Shown in pieces: positions 8,015 to 17,229 of a stretch of 64,000 nt of DNA (positions within the stretch are counted from its first letter, which is position 1; the number at the start of each line of letters is the position of its first letter). The notes under the pieces are model-generated. The model saw only the letters and a list, made by a program, of their open reading frames with translations, searched no databases and was not told the origin of the DNA. Made by a program: the position numbers and the translations under genes. Source of the DNA: Clostridiales bacterium (GTDB lineage: Bacteria; Bacillota; Clostridia; Christensenellales; Aristaeellaceae); NCBI GenBank assembly GCA_004557125.1, contig SFET01000013.1, positions 1-64,000 of the forward strand, in the 5' to 3' direction.

Positions 8015-9748
8015 ATGCTGCGAAAAATTCTGGGGAGCGTTCGGGAGTACAAGAAGCTCTCCATTGCCACGCCGATCCTGGAGGCGATGGAGGTGGCGAT
8101 GGAGTGCGTCATCCCCTTCCTGATCGCGCGGCTGGTGAACGAGATCAAGGCGGGCTGCGGGATGGCCGTGATCCTGCGCTACGGCGGCCTGCTTGCGCTG
8201 ATGGCGCTTCTGTCGCTGCTGTTCGGCGGCCTGGCGGGCGTGAGCTGCGCCCGGGCGAGCTGCGGCCTTGCGCGCAACCTGCGCAGGGACCTGTTTTACA
8301 GCGTCCAGCGCTTTTCCTTTGAGAACATCGACAGGTTTCTCACCTCGTCGCTGGTGACGCGCATGACCACCGACGTGACCAACGTGCAGAACGCCTACAT
8401 GATGCTCATCCGCACGGCCGTCCGTGCGCCGATGATGCTGATCTTCGCCTTCGCCATGGCCTTCATCATGGGCGGGCGCATGGCCTGGATCTTCCTGTTC
8501 GTCGTGCCCTTCCTGGCGGTGGGCCTGGGCTGGGTCATCTACAAAACCATGCCGCTGTTCCGCAAGGTGTTCAAGAAGTACGACAGGCTCAACGCCTCCA
8601 TCCAGGAGAACGTGAAGGCCATGCGCGTGGTCAAGTCCTTCGTGCGCGAGGACTACGAGCAGCAGAAGTTCGACGCCGCCGCCGAGGACGTGCGGGCGGA
8701 CTTCACCCGGGCCGAGCGCATCCTTGCGCTGAACGGCCCACTGATGCAGTTCTGCATCTACGCGGTGATGGTATTCGTGCTGTCCTTCGGCTCCTATACC
8801 ATCATCACCAGCCGGGGTCTAAAGCTGGACGTGGGCCAGTTCTCCGCGCTGCTGACCTACAGCTTCATGATGCTCAACAGCCTGATGATGGTCTCCATGG
8901 TGTTCGTGACCATCGTCATGGCGGCGGAGTCCGGCAAGCGCATCGCGGAGGTGCTGGACGAGGAGAGCACGCTGGTCAATCCCGAGAACCCCGTCTACGA
9001 CGTGGCCGACGGCTCCATCGACTTCGAGCGCGTCAGCTTCAAGTACTCCAGAAAGGCCGGGGGCATGGCGCTGGAGGGCATCGACCTGCACATCCAGTCC
9101 GGCGAGACCATCGGCATCATCGGCGGCACGGGCTCGTCCAAGTCCTCGCTGATCCAGCTGATCTCCCGCCTGTACGACGCCACCGAGGGCACCGTGAAGG
9201 TGGGCGGTCGGGACGTGCGCGCCTACGACCTGGATTCCCTGCGCAACCAGGTGGCCGTGGTGCTGCAAAAGAACATCCTCTTCTCCGGCACCATCAAGGA
9301 GAACCTGCGCTGGGGCAACAAGGACGCAAGCGACGAGGAGCTGGTGCAGGCCTGCAGGCTGGCCTGCGCGGACGAGTTCATCACCCAGTTCCCCGACGGC
9401 TACGACACCTACATCGAGCAGGGCGGCACGAACGTGTCCGGCGGTCAGAAGCAGCGGCTGTGCATCGCCCGGGCGCTGCTGAAGAAGCCGAAGGTGCTGA
9501 TCCTGGACGACTCCACCTCCGCCGTGGACACCCGCACCGACGCGCGCATCCGCAGCGCCCTGCGGGAGTACATCCCCGAGACCACGAAGATCATCATCGC
9601 CCAGCGCACGGCCTCCGTGCAGGACGCGGACCGCATCATCGTGATGGACGGCGGACGCATCGACGCCATCGGCACCCACGCGGAGCTGATGGCCGGCAAC
9701 GACATCTACCGCGAGATCTACACCTCGCAGAACAAGGCAGGTGATTGA
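8015..9748 (+). CDS. ABC exporter subunit with degenerate ATP site
   Basis: 577 residues: six membrane segments (about 1-310) fused to an ATPase domain (about 340-575), the layout of type IV exporters for drugs, lipids or peptides. Walker A GGTGSSKSS and signature VSGGQ are normal. Walker B ends LILDDS, with Asp in place of the catalytic Glu, and the switch His is replaced by Gln in IIIAQRTAS. Such changes mark the non-hydrolysing site of heterodimeric exporters like TM287/288 and BmrCD. The partner is the next gene. The ATG at 8015 follows AAAGGGAGG. Substrate is unknown; multidrug efflux is the usual guess. Confidence 0.9.
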   Translation: MLRKILGSVREYKKLSIATPILEAMEVAMECVIPFLIARLVNEIKAGCGMAVILRYGGLLALMALLSLLFGGLAGVSCARASCGLARNLRRDLFYSVQRFSFENIDRFLTSSLVTRMTTDVTNVQNAYMMLIRTAVRAPMMLIFAFAMAFIMGGRMAWIFLFVVPFLAVGLGWVIYKTMPLFRKVFKKYDRLNASIQENVKAMRVVKSFVREDYEQQKFDAAAEDVRADFTRAERILALNGPLMQFCIYAVMVFVLSFGSYTIITSRGLKLDVGQFSALLTYSFMMLNSLMMVSMVFVTIVMAAESGKRIAEVLDEESTLVNPENPVYDVADGSIDFERVSFKYSRKAGGMALEGIDLHIQSGETIGIIGGTGSSKSSLIQLISRLYDATEGTVKVGGRDVRAYDLDSLRNQVAVVLQKNILFSGTIKENLRWGNKDASDEELVQACRLACADEFITQFPDGYDTYIEQGGTNVSGGQKQRLCIARALLKKPKVLILDDSTSAVDTRTDARIRSALREYIPETTKIIIAQRTASVQDADRIIVMDGGRIDAIGTHAELMAGNDIYREIYTSQNKAGD

Positions 9749-9749
9749 C

Positions 9750-11642
9750 GTGAGCAAGAGAAAGGTCAAAAAGGGCGTGGTAAGCCGTCTGCTGCGCACC
9801 ATGCGCGGCTTCTATCCGGTGATGCTGCCGCTGGCGGTGGTGTGCATCGTGTTCAGCGCGGTGGTCAGCTCCATTCCGTCCATCTTCATGCAGAACGTCA
9901 TCGCCGCGGTGGAGACCAGCTGGGTCAGCGGCGACTGGAGCGCCGTCGGCGGGCGGATCCTGCGGCTGGTGGGCCTGCTGGGTACGTTCTACGTGCTGGC
10001 CCTCGTCAGCAGCGTCACCTACAACCAGATCATGGCCATCATCACCCAGGGCACGCTGAAGAAGCTGCGCGGCGTGATGTTCGACGGCATGCAGCGCCTG
10101 CCCATCAAGTACTTCGACACCCACAACCACGGCGACATCATGAGCCACTACACCAACGACATCGACACCCTGCGCCAGATGGTGTCCCAGAGCTTCCCCC
10201 AGCTGCTGATCTCGGCGGTGACGGTGCTCACCATCTTCTGCATCATGATCTACTACTGCATCTGGCTGGCGCTGGTGGTGGTGGCCGGCGTGGTGCTGAT
10301 GTACGTCCTCACCAAGAAGCTGGGCGGCGGTTCGGCGAAGTTCTTCTTCCGCCAGCAGACCGCCCTGGGCCAGGTGGAGGGCTTCGTGGAGGAGATCATG
10401 AACGGCGAAAAGGTCGTGAAGGTGTTCTGCCACGAGCGCGAGAGCGAGGCCGACTTCGACCGGCTCAACGACCGGCTCTACCGGGAGTCCGTGCGCGCCA
10501 ACCAGTACTCCAACGTGCTCGGCCCGCTGCTGAACAACATCGGCAACATCCTCTACGTGGTGATCGCGGTGGCCGGCGGCCTGCTGCTCGCCTGCGGCGC
10601 GCCGAACCTGAGCCTGTCTGGCAAGGCGCTGAGCATCAGCATCGCTGTGCCCTTCCTGAACATGACCAAGCAATTCGTGGGCAACATCAACCAGGTGTCC
10701 CACCAGATCAACGCCGTGGTCATGGGTCTGGCGGGCGCGGAGCGCATCTTTGATCTGATGGACGAGCATCCGGAGCAGGACGAGGGCTATGTGACGCTGG
10801 TCAACGCCCGTGAGGAAAACGGTCAACTGGTGGAGTGCCCCGAGCGCACCGGAATCTGGGCCTGGAAGCATCCCCATCAGGCCGACGGCAGCGTGACCTA
10901 CACCCGCCTGACGGGCGACGTGCGGCTGTTCGACGTGGACTTCGCCTACGAGGAGGGCAAGACCGTGCTGCACGACGTGTCGCTCTACGCCAAGCCGGGC
11001 CAGAAGGTGGCCTTCGTGGGCGCGACCGGTGCGGGCAAGACCACCATCACCAACCTGCTCAACCGCTTCTACGACATCGCCGACGGCAAGATTCGCTACG
11101 ACGGCATCAACATCAACAAGATTCGCAAGAGCGACCTGCGCCGCGCGCTGGGCGTGGTCTTGCAGGATGTGAACCTGTTCACCGGCACGGTGCTGGAGAA
11201 CATCCGCTACGGCAAGCTGGACGCCAGCGACGAGGAGTGCATCGCGGCGGCGAAGCTGGCGGGCGCGGACGACTTCATCACCCGCCTGCCCGAGGGCTAC
11301 CAGACCATGCTCACCGGCAACGGCGCGAACCTGTCCCAGGGACAGCGGCAGCTGATCTCCATCGCCCGCGCGGCGGTGGCCGATCCGCCGGTGATGATCC
11401 TGGACGAGGCCACCTCCTCCATCGACACCCGCACCGAGGCCATCGTGCAGCGGGGCATGGATGCGCTGATGAAGGGCAGAACCGTGTTCGTCATCGCCCA
11501 CCGGCTCTCCACGGTGAAGAATTCCAACGTCATCATCGTGCTGGACCACGGAAGGATCATCGAGCGCGGCGACCACGAGGCGCTTCTTGCGCAGAAGGGT
11601 CAGTATTACCAGCTCTACACCGGCGCATTCGAACTGGAGTGA
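9750..11642 (+). CDS. ABC exporter subunit with canonical ATP site
   Basis: 630 residues with the same membrane-ATPase fusion layout. Here Walker A (GATGAGKTT), Walker B (MILDEATSS) and the switch His (IAHRLST) are canonical, but the signature reads LSQGQ. Together with the preceding subunit this gives one consensus and one degenerate ATP site, as expected for an obligate heterodimer. An insert of about 45 residues (NAREENGQ to GSVTYTR) precedes the ATPase domain. I prefer the GTG at 9750, preceded by AGGTGA and overlapping the end of the upstream gene; a GTG at 9741 is also in frame. A strong terminator follows. Confidence 0.9.
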   Translation: MSKRKVKKGVVSRLLRTMRGFYPVMLPLAVVCIVFSAVVSSIPSIFMQNVIAAVETSWVSGDWSAVGGRILRLVGLLGTFYVLALVSSVTYNQIMAIITQGTLKKLRGVMFDGMQRLPIKYFDTHNHGDIMSHYTNDIDTLRQMVSQSFPQLLISAVTVLTIFCIMIYYCIWLALVVVAGVVLMYVLTKKLGGGSAKFFFRQQTALGQVEGFVEEIMNGEKVVKVFCHERESEADFDRLNDRLYRESVRANQYSNVLGPLLNNIGNILYVVIAVAGGLLLACGAPNLSLSGKALSISIAVPFLNMTKQFVGNINQVSHQINAVVMGLAGAERIFDLMDEHPEQDEGYVTLVNAREENGQLVECPERTGIWAWKHPHQADGSVTYTRLTGDVRLFDVDFAYEEGKTVLHDVSLYAKPGQKVAFVGATGAGKTTITNLLNRFYDIADGKIRYDGININKIRKSDLRRALGVVLQDVNLFTGTVLENIRYGKLDASDEECIAAAKLAGADDFITRLPEGYQTMLTGNGANLSQGQRQLISIARAAVADPPVMILDEATSSIDTRTEAIVQRGMDALMKGRTVFVIAHRLSTVKNSNVIIVLDHGRIIERGDHEALLAQKGQYYQLYTGAFELE

Positions 11643-11655
11643 GCTGCATCAAGTG

Positions 11656-11699
11656 AAAGCAACCGGCCGTCACACAAAGGTGACGGCCGGTTGCTTTTT
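11656..11699 (+). terminator. Strong intrinsic terminator after the ABC operon
   Basis: A 15-bp perfect stem (GCAACCGGCCGTCAC, 11659-11673, with its complement 11680-11694) has a six-base loop and a following T5 run. It lies between convergent genes and may serve both, but the T-run favours the plus strand. Confidence 0.92.
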
Positions 11700-12799
11700 C
11701 AGTTCAGTTCCCGCACGCGGCGGCGGCGGTTCTTGTTTTGCAGCCTGCGAATGCTGCCCAGGAAGCCCAGCAGGCCCATGAACAGGCCGAGCAGATAATT
11801 CTTCCGGAACTCCGCGCGCATGTCCAGGCGGTAGTTCTCGATGTCCAGGCTGTAATAGGTTTCGATGAACTCCTCGCGGGTCATGCAGTCCGCCAGCTCC
11901 GCCTCGCTGAGGTTCGCGATCTGGCGATCGTATTCGATGCCCAGCACGGTGTTCTGATCGTAAAGCAGGAATTCCTCCCAGCTGAAGCGCACATATCCGG
12001 CGCGCGAAATCTCCGCAGCTTTGCCGCCGATTGCATCGTAATTTTTGGCGAAGAGCAGCGTGTAGCCGCCCGCCTGACCCAGGCTGATGCCCAGAATCAC
12101 GGCCAGTGCAACGATGATCAGGCGCACTGCGCCGCGCCGGCCGTGGAACTTGCCATAGAAGAAGTCCGCCAGCAGGCTGATGACGATGCCAAACACCACG
12201 GCGATGTAGCCCGCCATGAACGTCAGCGCCCAGGGAATTGCGCCGAGCACCGCGCCCAGCAGCGCGCCCAGGATGCCCGCAAGGATGCTGCCCGGCCCCT
12301 TCGCCTGTTCCTCATCCTCCACGCGCCCGGCGAGTCCGGTCGCGCAGGCGGCATGCACCGGCTGCACGACGCCGTCCAGCTCCACGAAGCGCACGTCCTT
12401 CTCCAGCACAGCGCCGCAGCAGGCGCAGCGGTCGCCGCCGGAGACGACGGCGTCCAGCCCGGGCATTACCTTGTGGATGTAGCGATCGACGTACTTCATG
12501 CTGCCGGTCACATCCCCGAAGGTGAGCACCGCAAAGCCGCGCTGCACCGCAATGGCGCCCTTGCCCTTGAGCATGAGCGCCTTGCGGTCGCAGTCCTCCA
12601 GCACGTCCAGCACCCTTTGCGCGACCTTCGACTCGGCCTCGGGATCCGGCGCGGGCGGATACAGGTAGATGCGCAGGCGCTTGAAGCCGTAGCCCTCATC
12701 CAGGATCACGTAGCGGCCGTTGATCTTTCCGTAGACGTAGCCGCCGTCGCAATTCAGCTTGTGCTTGCGCGCATACCTGCGCATCGCCATTCCAACCAT
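11699..12799 (-). CDS. Membrane protein of unknown function with a Cys4/His zinc-site-like motif
   Basis: 366 residues that I do not recognise. The first 140 residues are soluble and mixed alpha/beta. A segment CACCGAVLEKDVRF and, further on, QPVHAAC resembles a zinc-ribbon or LIM-like site (about residues 134-160). Three to four hydrophobic segments follow (about 180-245), then a soluble part, one more membrane segment near residue 340 and an Arg/Lys-rich end. The ATG at 12799 has GAGGAGG 7 bases upstream. It is the last gene of the long minus-strand run and starts 24 bases after the phosphoribosyltransferase. Confidence 0.6.
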   Translation of the reverse strand: MVGMAMRRYARKHKLNCDGGYVYGKINGRYVILDEGYGFKRLRIYLYPPAPDPEAESKVAQRVLDVLEDCDRKALMLKGKGAIAVQRGFAVLTFGDVTGSMKYVDRYIHKVMPGLDAVVSGGDRCACCGAVLEKDVRFVELDGVVQPVHAACATGLAGRVEDEEQAKGPGSILAGILGALLGAVLGAIPWALTFMAGYIAVVFGIVISLLADFFYGKFHGRRGAVRLIIVALAVILGISLGQAGGYTLLFAKNYDAIGGKAAEISRAGYVRFSWEEFLLYDQNTVLGIEYDRQIANLSEAELADCMTREEFIETYYSLDIENYRLDMRAEFRKNYLLGLFMGLLGFLGSIRRLQNKNRRRRVRELN

Positions 12800-12823
12800 G
12801 GGGCGTCCTCCTCGCGGTTTCGA

Positions 12824-13390
12824 TCAGATGCCGAGCGGCTTGCCGTCCTTGTCGAACAGCGGCAGCTTCTCCAGATAGATGATGTCGTCGCGCTTGGTGG
12901 CGTCGCCCTCGGCCAGGATCGCCATGCGTCCGGCGATGTTGCCGCCGGCCTTGTTCACCAGCTCCTCCAGCGCGCGCAGGGATTCGCCCGTGGAGATCAC
13001 ATCGTCCACGATCAGCACGCGCTTGCCGCGCATGTACTCCGCATCGGCGCCGTCCAGGCACAGGGTCTGCACGTGGTCGGTGGTGATGGAGCGCACCTCG
13101 GAGACGAATACGTTGCGCATGTACAGCTTCGGCGCCTTGCGCGCCAGCACGTAGCGGGCGTTGCCGTTCAGGCGGGCCATCTCGCAGATCAGCGGAATGC
13201 CCTTGGACTCTGCGGTGATCATCACATCGTGCTCGGGCGCGCGCTTGAGCAGCTCCTCTGCGCAAGCGGTGGTGAGCTCCGGGTCGCCGAAGATCACGAA
13301 CGCGCCGATGTTGAGTTCGTCGCTGATGGGGCACAGCGGAAGCGCGCGCCTGCAGCCGGCGATGGTCATTTCATAGTACATATCCTTCAT
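12824..13390 (-). CDS. Type I phosphoribosyltransferase (adenine PRTase-like)
   Basis: 188 residues. The PRPP-binding motif VLIVDDVISTGES (about residues 120-132) is the hallmark of type I phosphoribosyltransferases, which join a base to PRPP or act as regulators. The length and the region around TAESKGIPL resemble adenine/xanthine PRTases, so a purine salvage role is likely but the base is uncertain. The ATG at 13390 is preceded by GGAAGAGG; a GTG nine bases earlier overlaps that site and is less likely. It is followed by the unknown membrane protein and preceded by a cyclophilin gene. Confidence 0.8.
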   Translation of the reverse strand: MKDMYYEMTIAGCRRALPLCPISDELNIGAFVIFGDPELTTACAEELLKRAPEHDVMITAESKGIPLICEMARLNGNARYVLARKAPKLYMRNVFVSEVRSITTDHVQTLCLDGADAEYMRGKRVLIVDDVISTGESLRALEELVNKAGGNIAGRMAILAEGDATKRDDIIYLEKLPLFDKDGKPLGI

Positions 13391-13450
13391 GGTTTGCACC
13401 TCTTCCTTTGCATCGGGCGCGATGGCCCGGACAATTCCATTGTATTCCGC

Positions 13451-13978
13451 TCAGCGGCGGCCGTACTTTTCGACGGTGTACTTCTCGCCGAAGGTGTCCA
13501 CGGTGGCGCGGGCGATCCTCTGCTCCTCGACGGGGCGATCCTGCATGCCGGTGCGCACGGAGGCGATGCGGTCCACCACGTCCATGCCGTCGGTCACCTT
13601 GCCGAAGGCCGCGTAGTCGCCGTCCAGATGGGGCGCGTCGGCGTGCATGATGAAGAACTGGCTGCCGGCGGAGTTGGGCATCATACTGCGGGCCATGGAC
13701 AGCACGCCGCGCTTGTGCCGCAGGGTGTTCTCCCGGAAGCCGTTGCGCGCAAATTCGCCCCTGATGCTGTAACCCGGGCCGCCCATACCGGTGCCCTGGG
13801 GATCGCCGCCCTGGATCATGAAGCCGGGAATCACGCGATGGAAGATCAGGCCATCGTAGAAGCCGGACTCCACCAGATTCACGAAGTTCGCAACCGTGTT
13901 GGGCGCGAGCTCGGGGTACAGCTCCGCGGTGATCACGCCGCCGTTTTCCATTTCGATCTTGACGATGGGATTTGCCAT
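13451..13978 (-). CDS. Cyclophilin-type peptidyl-prolyl isomerase, cytoplasmic
   Basis: 175 residues with no signal peptide. Cyclophilin hallmarks are present: FHRVIPGFMIQGGDPQGTG with the catalytic Arg and Gln, MARSMMPNSAGSQFFI and FGKVTDGMDVV. It catalyses cis-trans isomerisation of prolyl bonds during folding. The ATG at 13978 is preceded by AGGAGG with 10-base spacing; an ATG nine bases upstream lies too close to that site. A secreted paralogue is encoded just upstream on the same strand. Confidence 0.9.
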   Translation of the reverse strand: MANPIVKIEMENGGVITAELYPELAPNTVANFVNLVESGFYDGLIFHRVIPGFMIQGGDPQGTGMGGPGYSIRGEFARNGFRENTLRHKRGVLSMARSMMPNSAGSQFFIMHADAPHLDGDYAAFGKVTDGMDVVDRIASVRTGMQDRPVEEQRIARATVDTFGEKYTVEKYGRR

Positions 13979-14023
13979 GGGAATCATTCCTCCTGCATGT
14001 GATTTTGCTTTATGTCGTCCGAC

Positions 14024-14656
14024 CTATGCCGCATCCTCTGCGGACAGGTCGATCTTTGCGGATGTATAGCTGTAACCGTAGGTCTCCACGCGAATGGACC
14101 GGATCTTCGGCCGGTTGCCCACCGGCGTGAAGCTGCCGTCCACCGGAACGCCCGCCAGCGCGTCCAGGGCGTTCAGGCTGTCCTGATCCATCGCCCGGCC
14201 GAAGGCGGCGTACTGGCCGTCGTACTCCGGGAAGCTGCCCACCAGAATGAAGAATTGGCTGGAGCCTGTGTCGTACTTGCTCTGCCGGCACATGGAGATG
14301 GTGCCGCGATCGTGGGTCGCGGCGTTGCCGATGCCGTTGTCGCCGAACTCCCCCTGGATGGTGTAGCCCGCATTGCCCGTGCCGTCGTTGTTGGGATCGC
14401 CGGACTGCACCAGCACGCCGGGCACCACCCGGAAGAACTCCAGGCCGTCGTAGAAGCCGGAGTTGGCCAGCTCCACGAAGTTCGCCACGGTGTTGGGGGC
14501 GTCCTGAACGAACAGCTCGAAGCGCATGGCGCTGCCGTCGGCGAGGGTGATGGTGGCCACCGGGTTCGGAACCGATGCGAAGGGGGTCTTCGCGCAGCCG
14601 CCCAGCGCCAGTGCCAGCAGCAGCACGAGGGCCGCCAGTGCGCACAGTTTCTTCAT
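14024..14656 (-). CDS. Cyclophilin-type peptidyl-prolyl isomerase, lipoprotein
   Basis: 210 residues. A lipoprotein signal peptide (MKKLCALAALVLLL then LALGGC) predicts anchoring at Cys25 on the outer face of the membrane. The cyclophilin domain follows (FFRVVPGVLVQSGDPNNDG, then SSQFFILVGS). It probably helps fold exported proteins; it is not of the parvulin (PrsA) family that usually does this in Firmicutes. The ATG at 14656 overlaps the stop of hemZ by 4 bases and has GGAGGAG 5 bases upstream, so it is translationally coupled to hemZ. Confidence 0.9.
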   Translation of the reverse strand: MKKLCALAALVLLLALALGGCAKTPFASVPNPVATITLADGSAMRFELFVQDAPNTVANFVELANSGFYDGLEFFRVVPGVLVQSGDPNNDGTGNAGYTIQGEFGDNGIGNAATHDRGTISMCRQSKYDTGSSQFFILVGSFPEYDGQYAAFGRAMDQDSLNALDALAGVPVDGSFTPVGNRPKIRSIRVETYGYSYTSAKIDLSAEDAA

Positions 14657-16119
14657 AGCTTCTCCTCCGGAAGGATCAGGTCGCGCTTGCGCTGCACCAT
14701 CTCCTCCACGCGGCGCGTGTATTCCTCGATGTTCTTGACGTTCGCGGCGCGCTCGATGCGCAGGTCCCGGGCGAAGAGCCACTTGCTGATGGCCCCCGCG
14801 CCCAGCGCAAGCACGCTGGCCGTCTCCTCCATGTTGCCGATGTTGTAAAGACACGCCTTGCCGGGCCTGGCGTAGCCCACGTTCTCCAGATTACCCGCCA
14901 TGTACTTCTGGCGGTAGAGGTAGTAGGGCCGCCAGCCCGCCTGGGTGAGCCTGCTGCGCGCGTGGGCGATCATCTCCGTCGCGCCCTCGGCGCTCACCTG
15001 GGTGTGGCCCGCGCCGGAGACGTGCAGCTGCTCGTGGAGCTTGCTGGACCTCTTGATGGCCAGAGAGTGCACGGTCACGCTCTCCGGGGCCAGGGAGATC
15101 ACCTTTTCCAGCGTCGCAGCGAAGATCTCCGGGGTTTCGCCCGGCAGCGCCGCGATCAGATCCATGTTGATGTCGTCAAAGCCCAGCTCCCGGGCCAGCT
15201 CGTAGGCGCGGATCGTGTCCTCGCCGCTGTGGCTGCGGCCGATGCGCGCGAGGGTCTCATCGCAGAAGGTCTGGGGGTTGACGGAGATGCGGCCGATCTC
15301 CATGCAGCGCAGCATTTCCAGCTTCTCCCGGTCGATGGTGTCCGGCCGACCGGCCTCCACCGTCCACTCCACCGCGCCGGGAAAGGCCTCCCGGGCTGCG
15401 GCGAGGATGCGCGTAAGATCCTCGCAGGGAATCGCCGTGGGCGTGCCGCCGCCGACGTAGGCCGCGCGCACATTGAGCCCCGCCTCGCGCATCAGCCGGG
15501 CGGAGAGCTCGATCTCCCGCAGCAGCGCCTCGGTGTAGGGGGCAACCAGCTTCTTGTTGCGCCCGATCTCCCCCGAGGAGAAGGAGCAGTAGCTGCAGCG
15601 GGTCTTGCAGAAGGGGATGCCGATGTAGAGGTCGAAGCTGCCCGCCTCGGGCGTGCGCACGCCGCGCTGCATCTCCGCGATTTCGCAGAGCAGCTCCGCC
15701 CGGTCAGCGGACACGTCGAACTCCCGCATCACGTGGGTGCGGGCGGCTTCCATGGAAAGCCCTGCGTCCAGCGCCTCGTACAGCAGCCGCGTGGGACGGA
15801 TGCCCGTCAGCGCACCCCAGGGCAGCTGCATGCCGGTCATTTCCTTCAGCAGTTCGTACAGCGCCATCTTCACCTGACGCTTGCGGGCGCGGCGAAGCTC
15901 CACCGGCGTGCCGGTGGGGCTGGGCTGCTCGATCTCGTGGGCCAGGTCGCCGTGGCTCCAGCAGTCGGCGATGCGGCCCTCGCGCTCGATGATTTCATGT
16001 TCGTAGTCCGCTTCCTCCCCGGGCGCGGCCTCGACGATCTGCACGTCGCCCAGGAACAGGCGCAGCATGTCGCCGATGTCGGAGATGAACTCCGGGGTGC
16101 GGGTGCGCACGCGAATCAC
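14653..16119 (-). CDS. hemZ: Coproporphyrinogen III dehydrogenase HemZ
   Basis: 488 residues, a radical SAM protein of the HemZ type. The [4Fe-4S] motif CKTRCSYC (about residues 171-178) is followed by YVGGGTPTAI and the HemN-like RISVNPQTF. HemZ-type proteins carry a roughly 150-residue N-terminal extension, also seen here. The family is assigned to oxygen-independent oxidation of coproporphyrinogen III in haem synthesis. No other haem genes are nearby, so the assignment rests on homology. It overlaps the MBL gene upstream by 4 bases and the cyclophilin lipoprotein gene downstream by 4. Confidence 0.88.
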   Translation of the reverse strand: MIRVRTRTPEFISDIGDMLRLFLGDVQIVEAAPGEEADYEHEIIEREGRIADCWSHGDLAHEIEQPSPTGTPVELRRARKRQVKMALYELLKEMTGMQLPWGALTGIRPTRLLYEALDAGLSMEAARTHVMREFDVSADRAELLCEIAEMQRGVRTPEAGSFDLYIGIPFCKTRCSYCSFSSGEIGRNKKLVAPYTEALLREIELSARLMREAGLNVRAAYVGGGTPTAIPCEDLTRILAAAREAFPGAVEWTVEAGRPDTIDREKLEMLRCMEIGRISVNPQTFCDETLARIGRSHSGEDTIRAYELARELGFDDINMDLIAALPGETPEIFAATLEKVISLAPESVTVHSLAIKRSSKLHEQLHVSGAGHTQVSAEGATEMIAHARSRLTQAGWRPYYLYRQKYMAGNLENVGYARPGKACLYNIGNMEETASVLALGAGAISKWLFARDLRIERAANVKNIEEYTRRVEEMVQRKRDLILPEEKL

Positions 16120-16739
16120 AGGCTGTACCTCCCCTTTTCAGCGGCGATGCTGGTCGCCGGGCCGTGGCCGCAGTGAACCTGCGTGTCCTCCGGCAGTTCA
16201 AACAGGCTGCGCAGCGAAGTGCGCATCTGCGCCGGGCTGCCGCCGTAGAGGTCCATGCGCCCGAAGCCCGCGCAGAACAGGGTGTCCCCACTGAACAGAA
16301 TTCCGTTTTCTTCATCATAATAGCACACGCTGCCCCGGGTGTGGCCGGGGGTGTGCAGCACGCGGAAGCGAAGGCCGCAGACCTCGATTTCGTCCTCCAG
16401 CTCGTCGGCCTCAAAGTTCGCCGGGCAGGGCTGGCTGGCGCAGCCGGGGTCGAAGGCGTTTTTGTCCTCGTCGCACAGCATCTCCTGATCCAGCGGATGC
16501 ACGTACACCGGCGCGCCGGTGATGCGGCTGAGCGGCTGGGCGGCAAGCATGTGGTCGAAGTGGCCGTGGGTGAGCAGGATCGCGCGCAAAGTGCGTCCGG
16601 AGGACTCCAGCGCACGCTTGAGCGCGGAGAGATCGTCGCCCGGATCGATCAGCACGGCGTCGCCTCTGCCCTCCGGGCACAGCAAATAGGCGTTCTCCTG
16701 ATAGGGGCCGCAAAGGATCGAGGTGATTTCATATTTCAT
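16116..16739 (-). CDS. MBL-fold hydrolase (glyoxalase II-like, YqgX type)
   Basis: 207 residues. The full binuclear metal site is present: THGHFDH, HTPGHTRGS, FSGDTLF and the final CGHGP. The size and lack of the C-terminal glyoxalase II domain fit the short YqgX/YcbL group of thioester hydrolases. It may act on S-lactoylglutathione-like or other thioesters; the natural substrate is unknown. It starts 6 bases after dtd and overlaps hemZ by 4 bases, so it belongs to the recJ-rel-dtd-hemZ run. Confidence 0.88.
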   Translation of the reverse strand: MKYEITSILCGPYQENAYLLCPEGRGDAVLIDPGDDLSALKRALESSGRTLRAILLTHGHFDHMLAAQPLSRITGAPVYVHPLDQEMLCDEDKNAFDPGCASQPCPANFEADELEDEIEVCGLRFRVLHTPGHTRGSVCYYDEENGILFSGDTLFCAGFGRMDLYGGSPAQMRTSLRSLFELPEDTQVHCGHGPATSIAAEKGRYSL

Positions 16740-16745
16740 GGCGGA

Positions 16746-17195
16746 TTAGAATCCCTTCTTGCTGTCCAGCAGTATGGTGGTGGGGCCGTCGTTCACCAGC
16801 GAGACCTCCATGTGGGTGCGGAAGCGGCCCGTGGCCACCGGGATGCCCGCATCGGCCACCCGCTGCACCAGCATTTCAAACAGCGGCTCGGCCTGCTCCG
16901 GGCGCGCGGCGCGAATGAAGCTGGGCCGACGGCCGTGGCGCGCATCGCCCAGCAGCGTAAACTGGGACACCAGCAGCACGCTGCCGCCCACGTCCTTCAC
17001 GGAGAGGTTCAGCTTGTCGTTTTCGTCCTCGAAGATCCGCAGGCCGGCGATCTTGTCGGCGCAGTAGATGACGTCCGCAGCGGTATCGCCCTCCTCCGCG
17101 CCCACGAGCACCATGTAGCCCGCGCCGATTTCGCCCACGGTCTCACCGCCGACGGTGACGCTGGCCCGGGTGACCTTCTGTACAACACAGCGCAT
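16746..17195 (-). CDS. dtd: D-aminoacyl-tRNA deacylase
   Basis: 149 residues, the standard length. The enzyme removes D-amino acids (and glycine from tRNA-Ala) mischarged on tRNA. Family motifs are visible: SQFTLLGD with the active-site region, and NDGPTT, the cross-subunit Gly-cisPro motif. It lies 34 bases downstream of rel, the classic rel-dtd arrangement of Firmicutes. Confidence 0.95.
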   Translation of the reverse strand: MRCVVQKVTRASVTVGGETVGEIGAGYMVLVGAEEGDTAADVIYCADKIAGLRIFEDENDKLNLSVKDVGGSVLLVSQFTLLGDARHGRRPSFIRAARPEQAEPLFEMLVQRVADAGIPVATGRFRTHMEVSLVNDGPTTILLDSKKGF

Positions 17196-17229
17196 ATCTT
17201 TTCCTCGTTTGTCCTTATTTCTGTGTCCC

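Noticed and set aside
7932..8123. Leader peptide for the ABC exporter similar to bmrB
   Set aside because: No ribosome site, the ATG lies in the 3' arm of the hairpin, and the frame runs far into the exporter gene.
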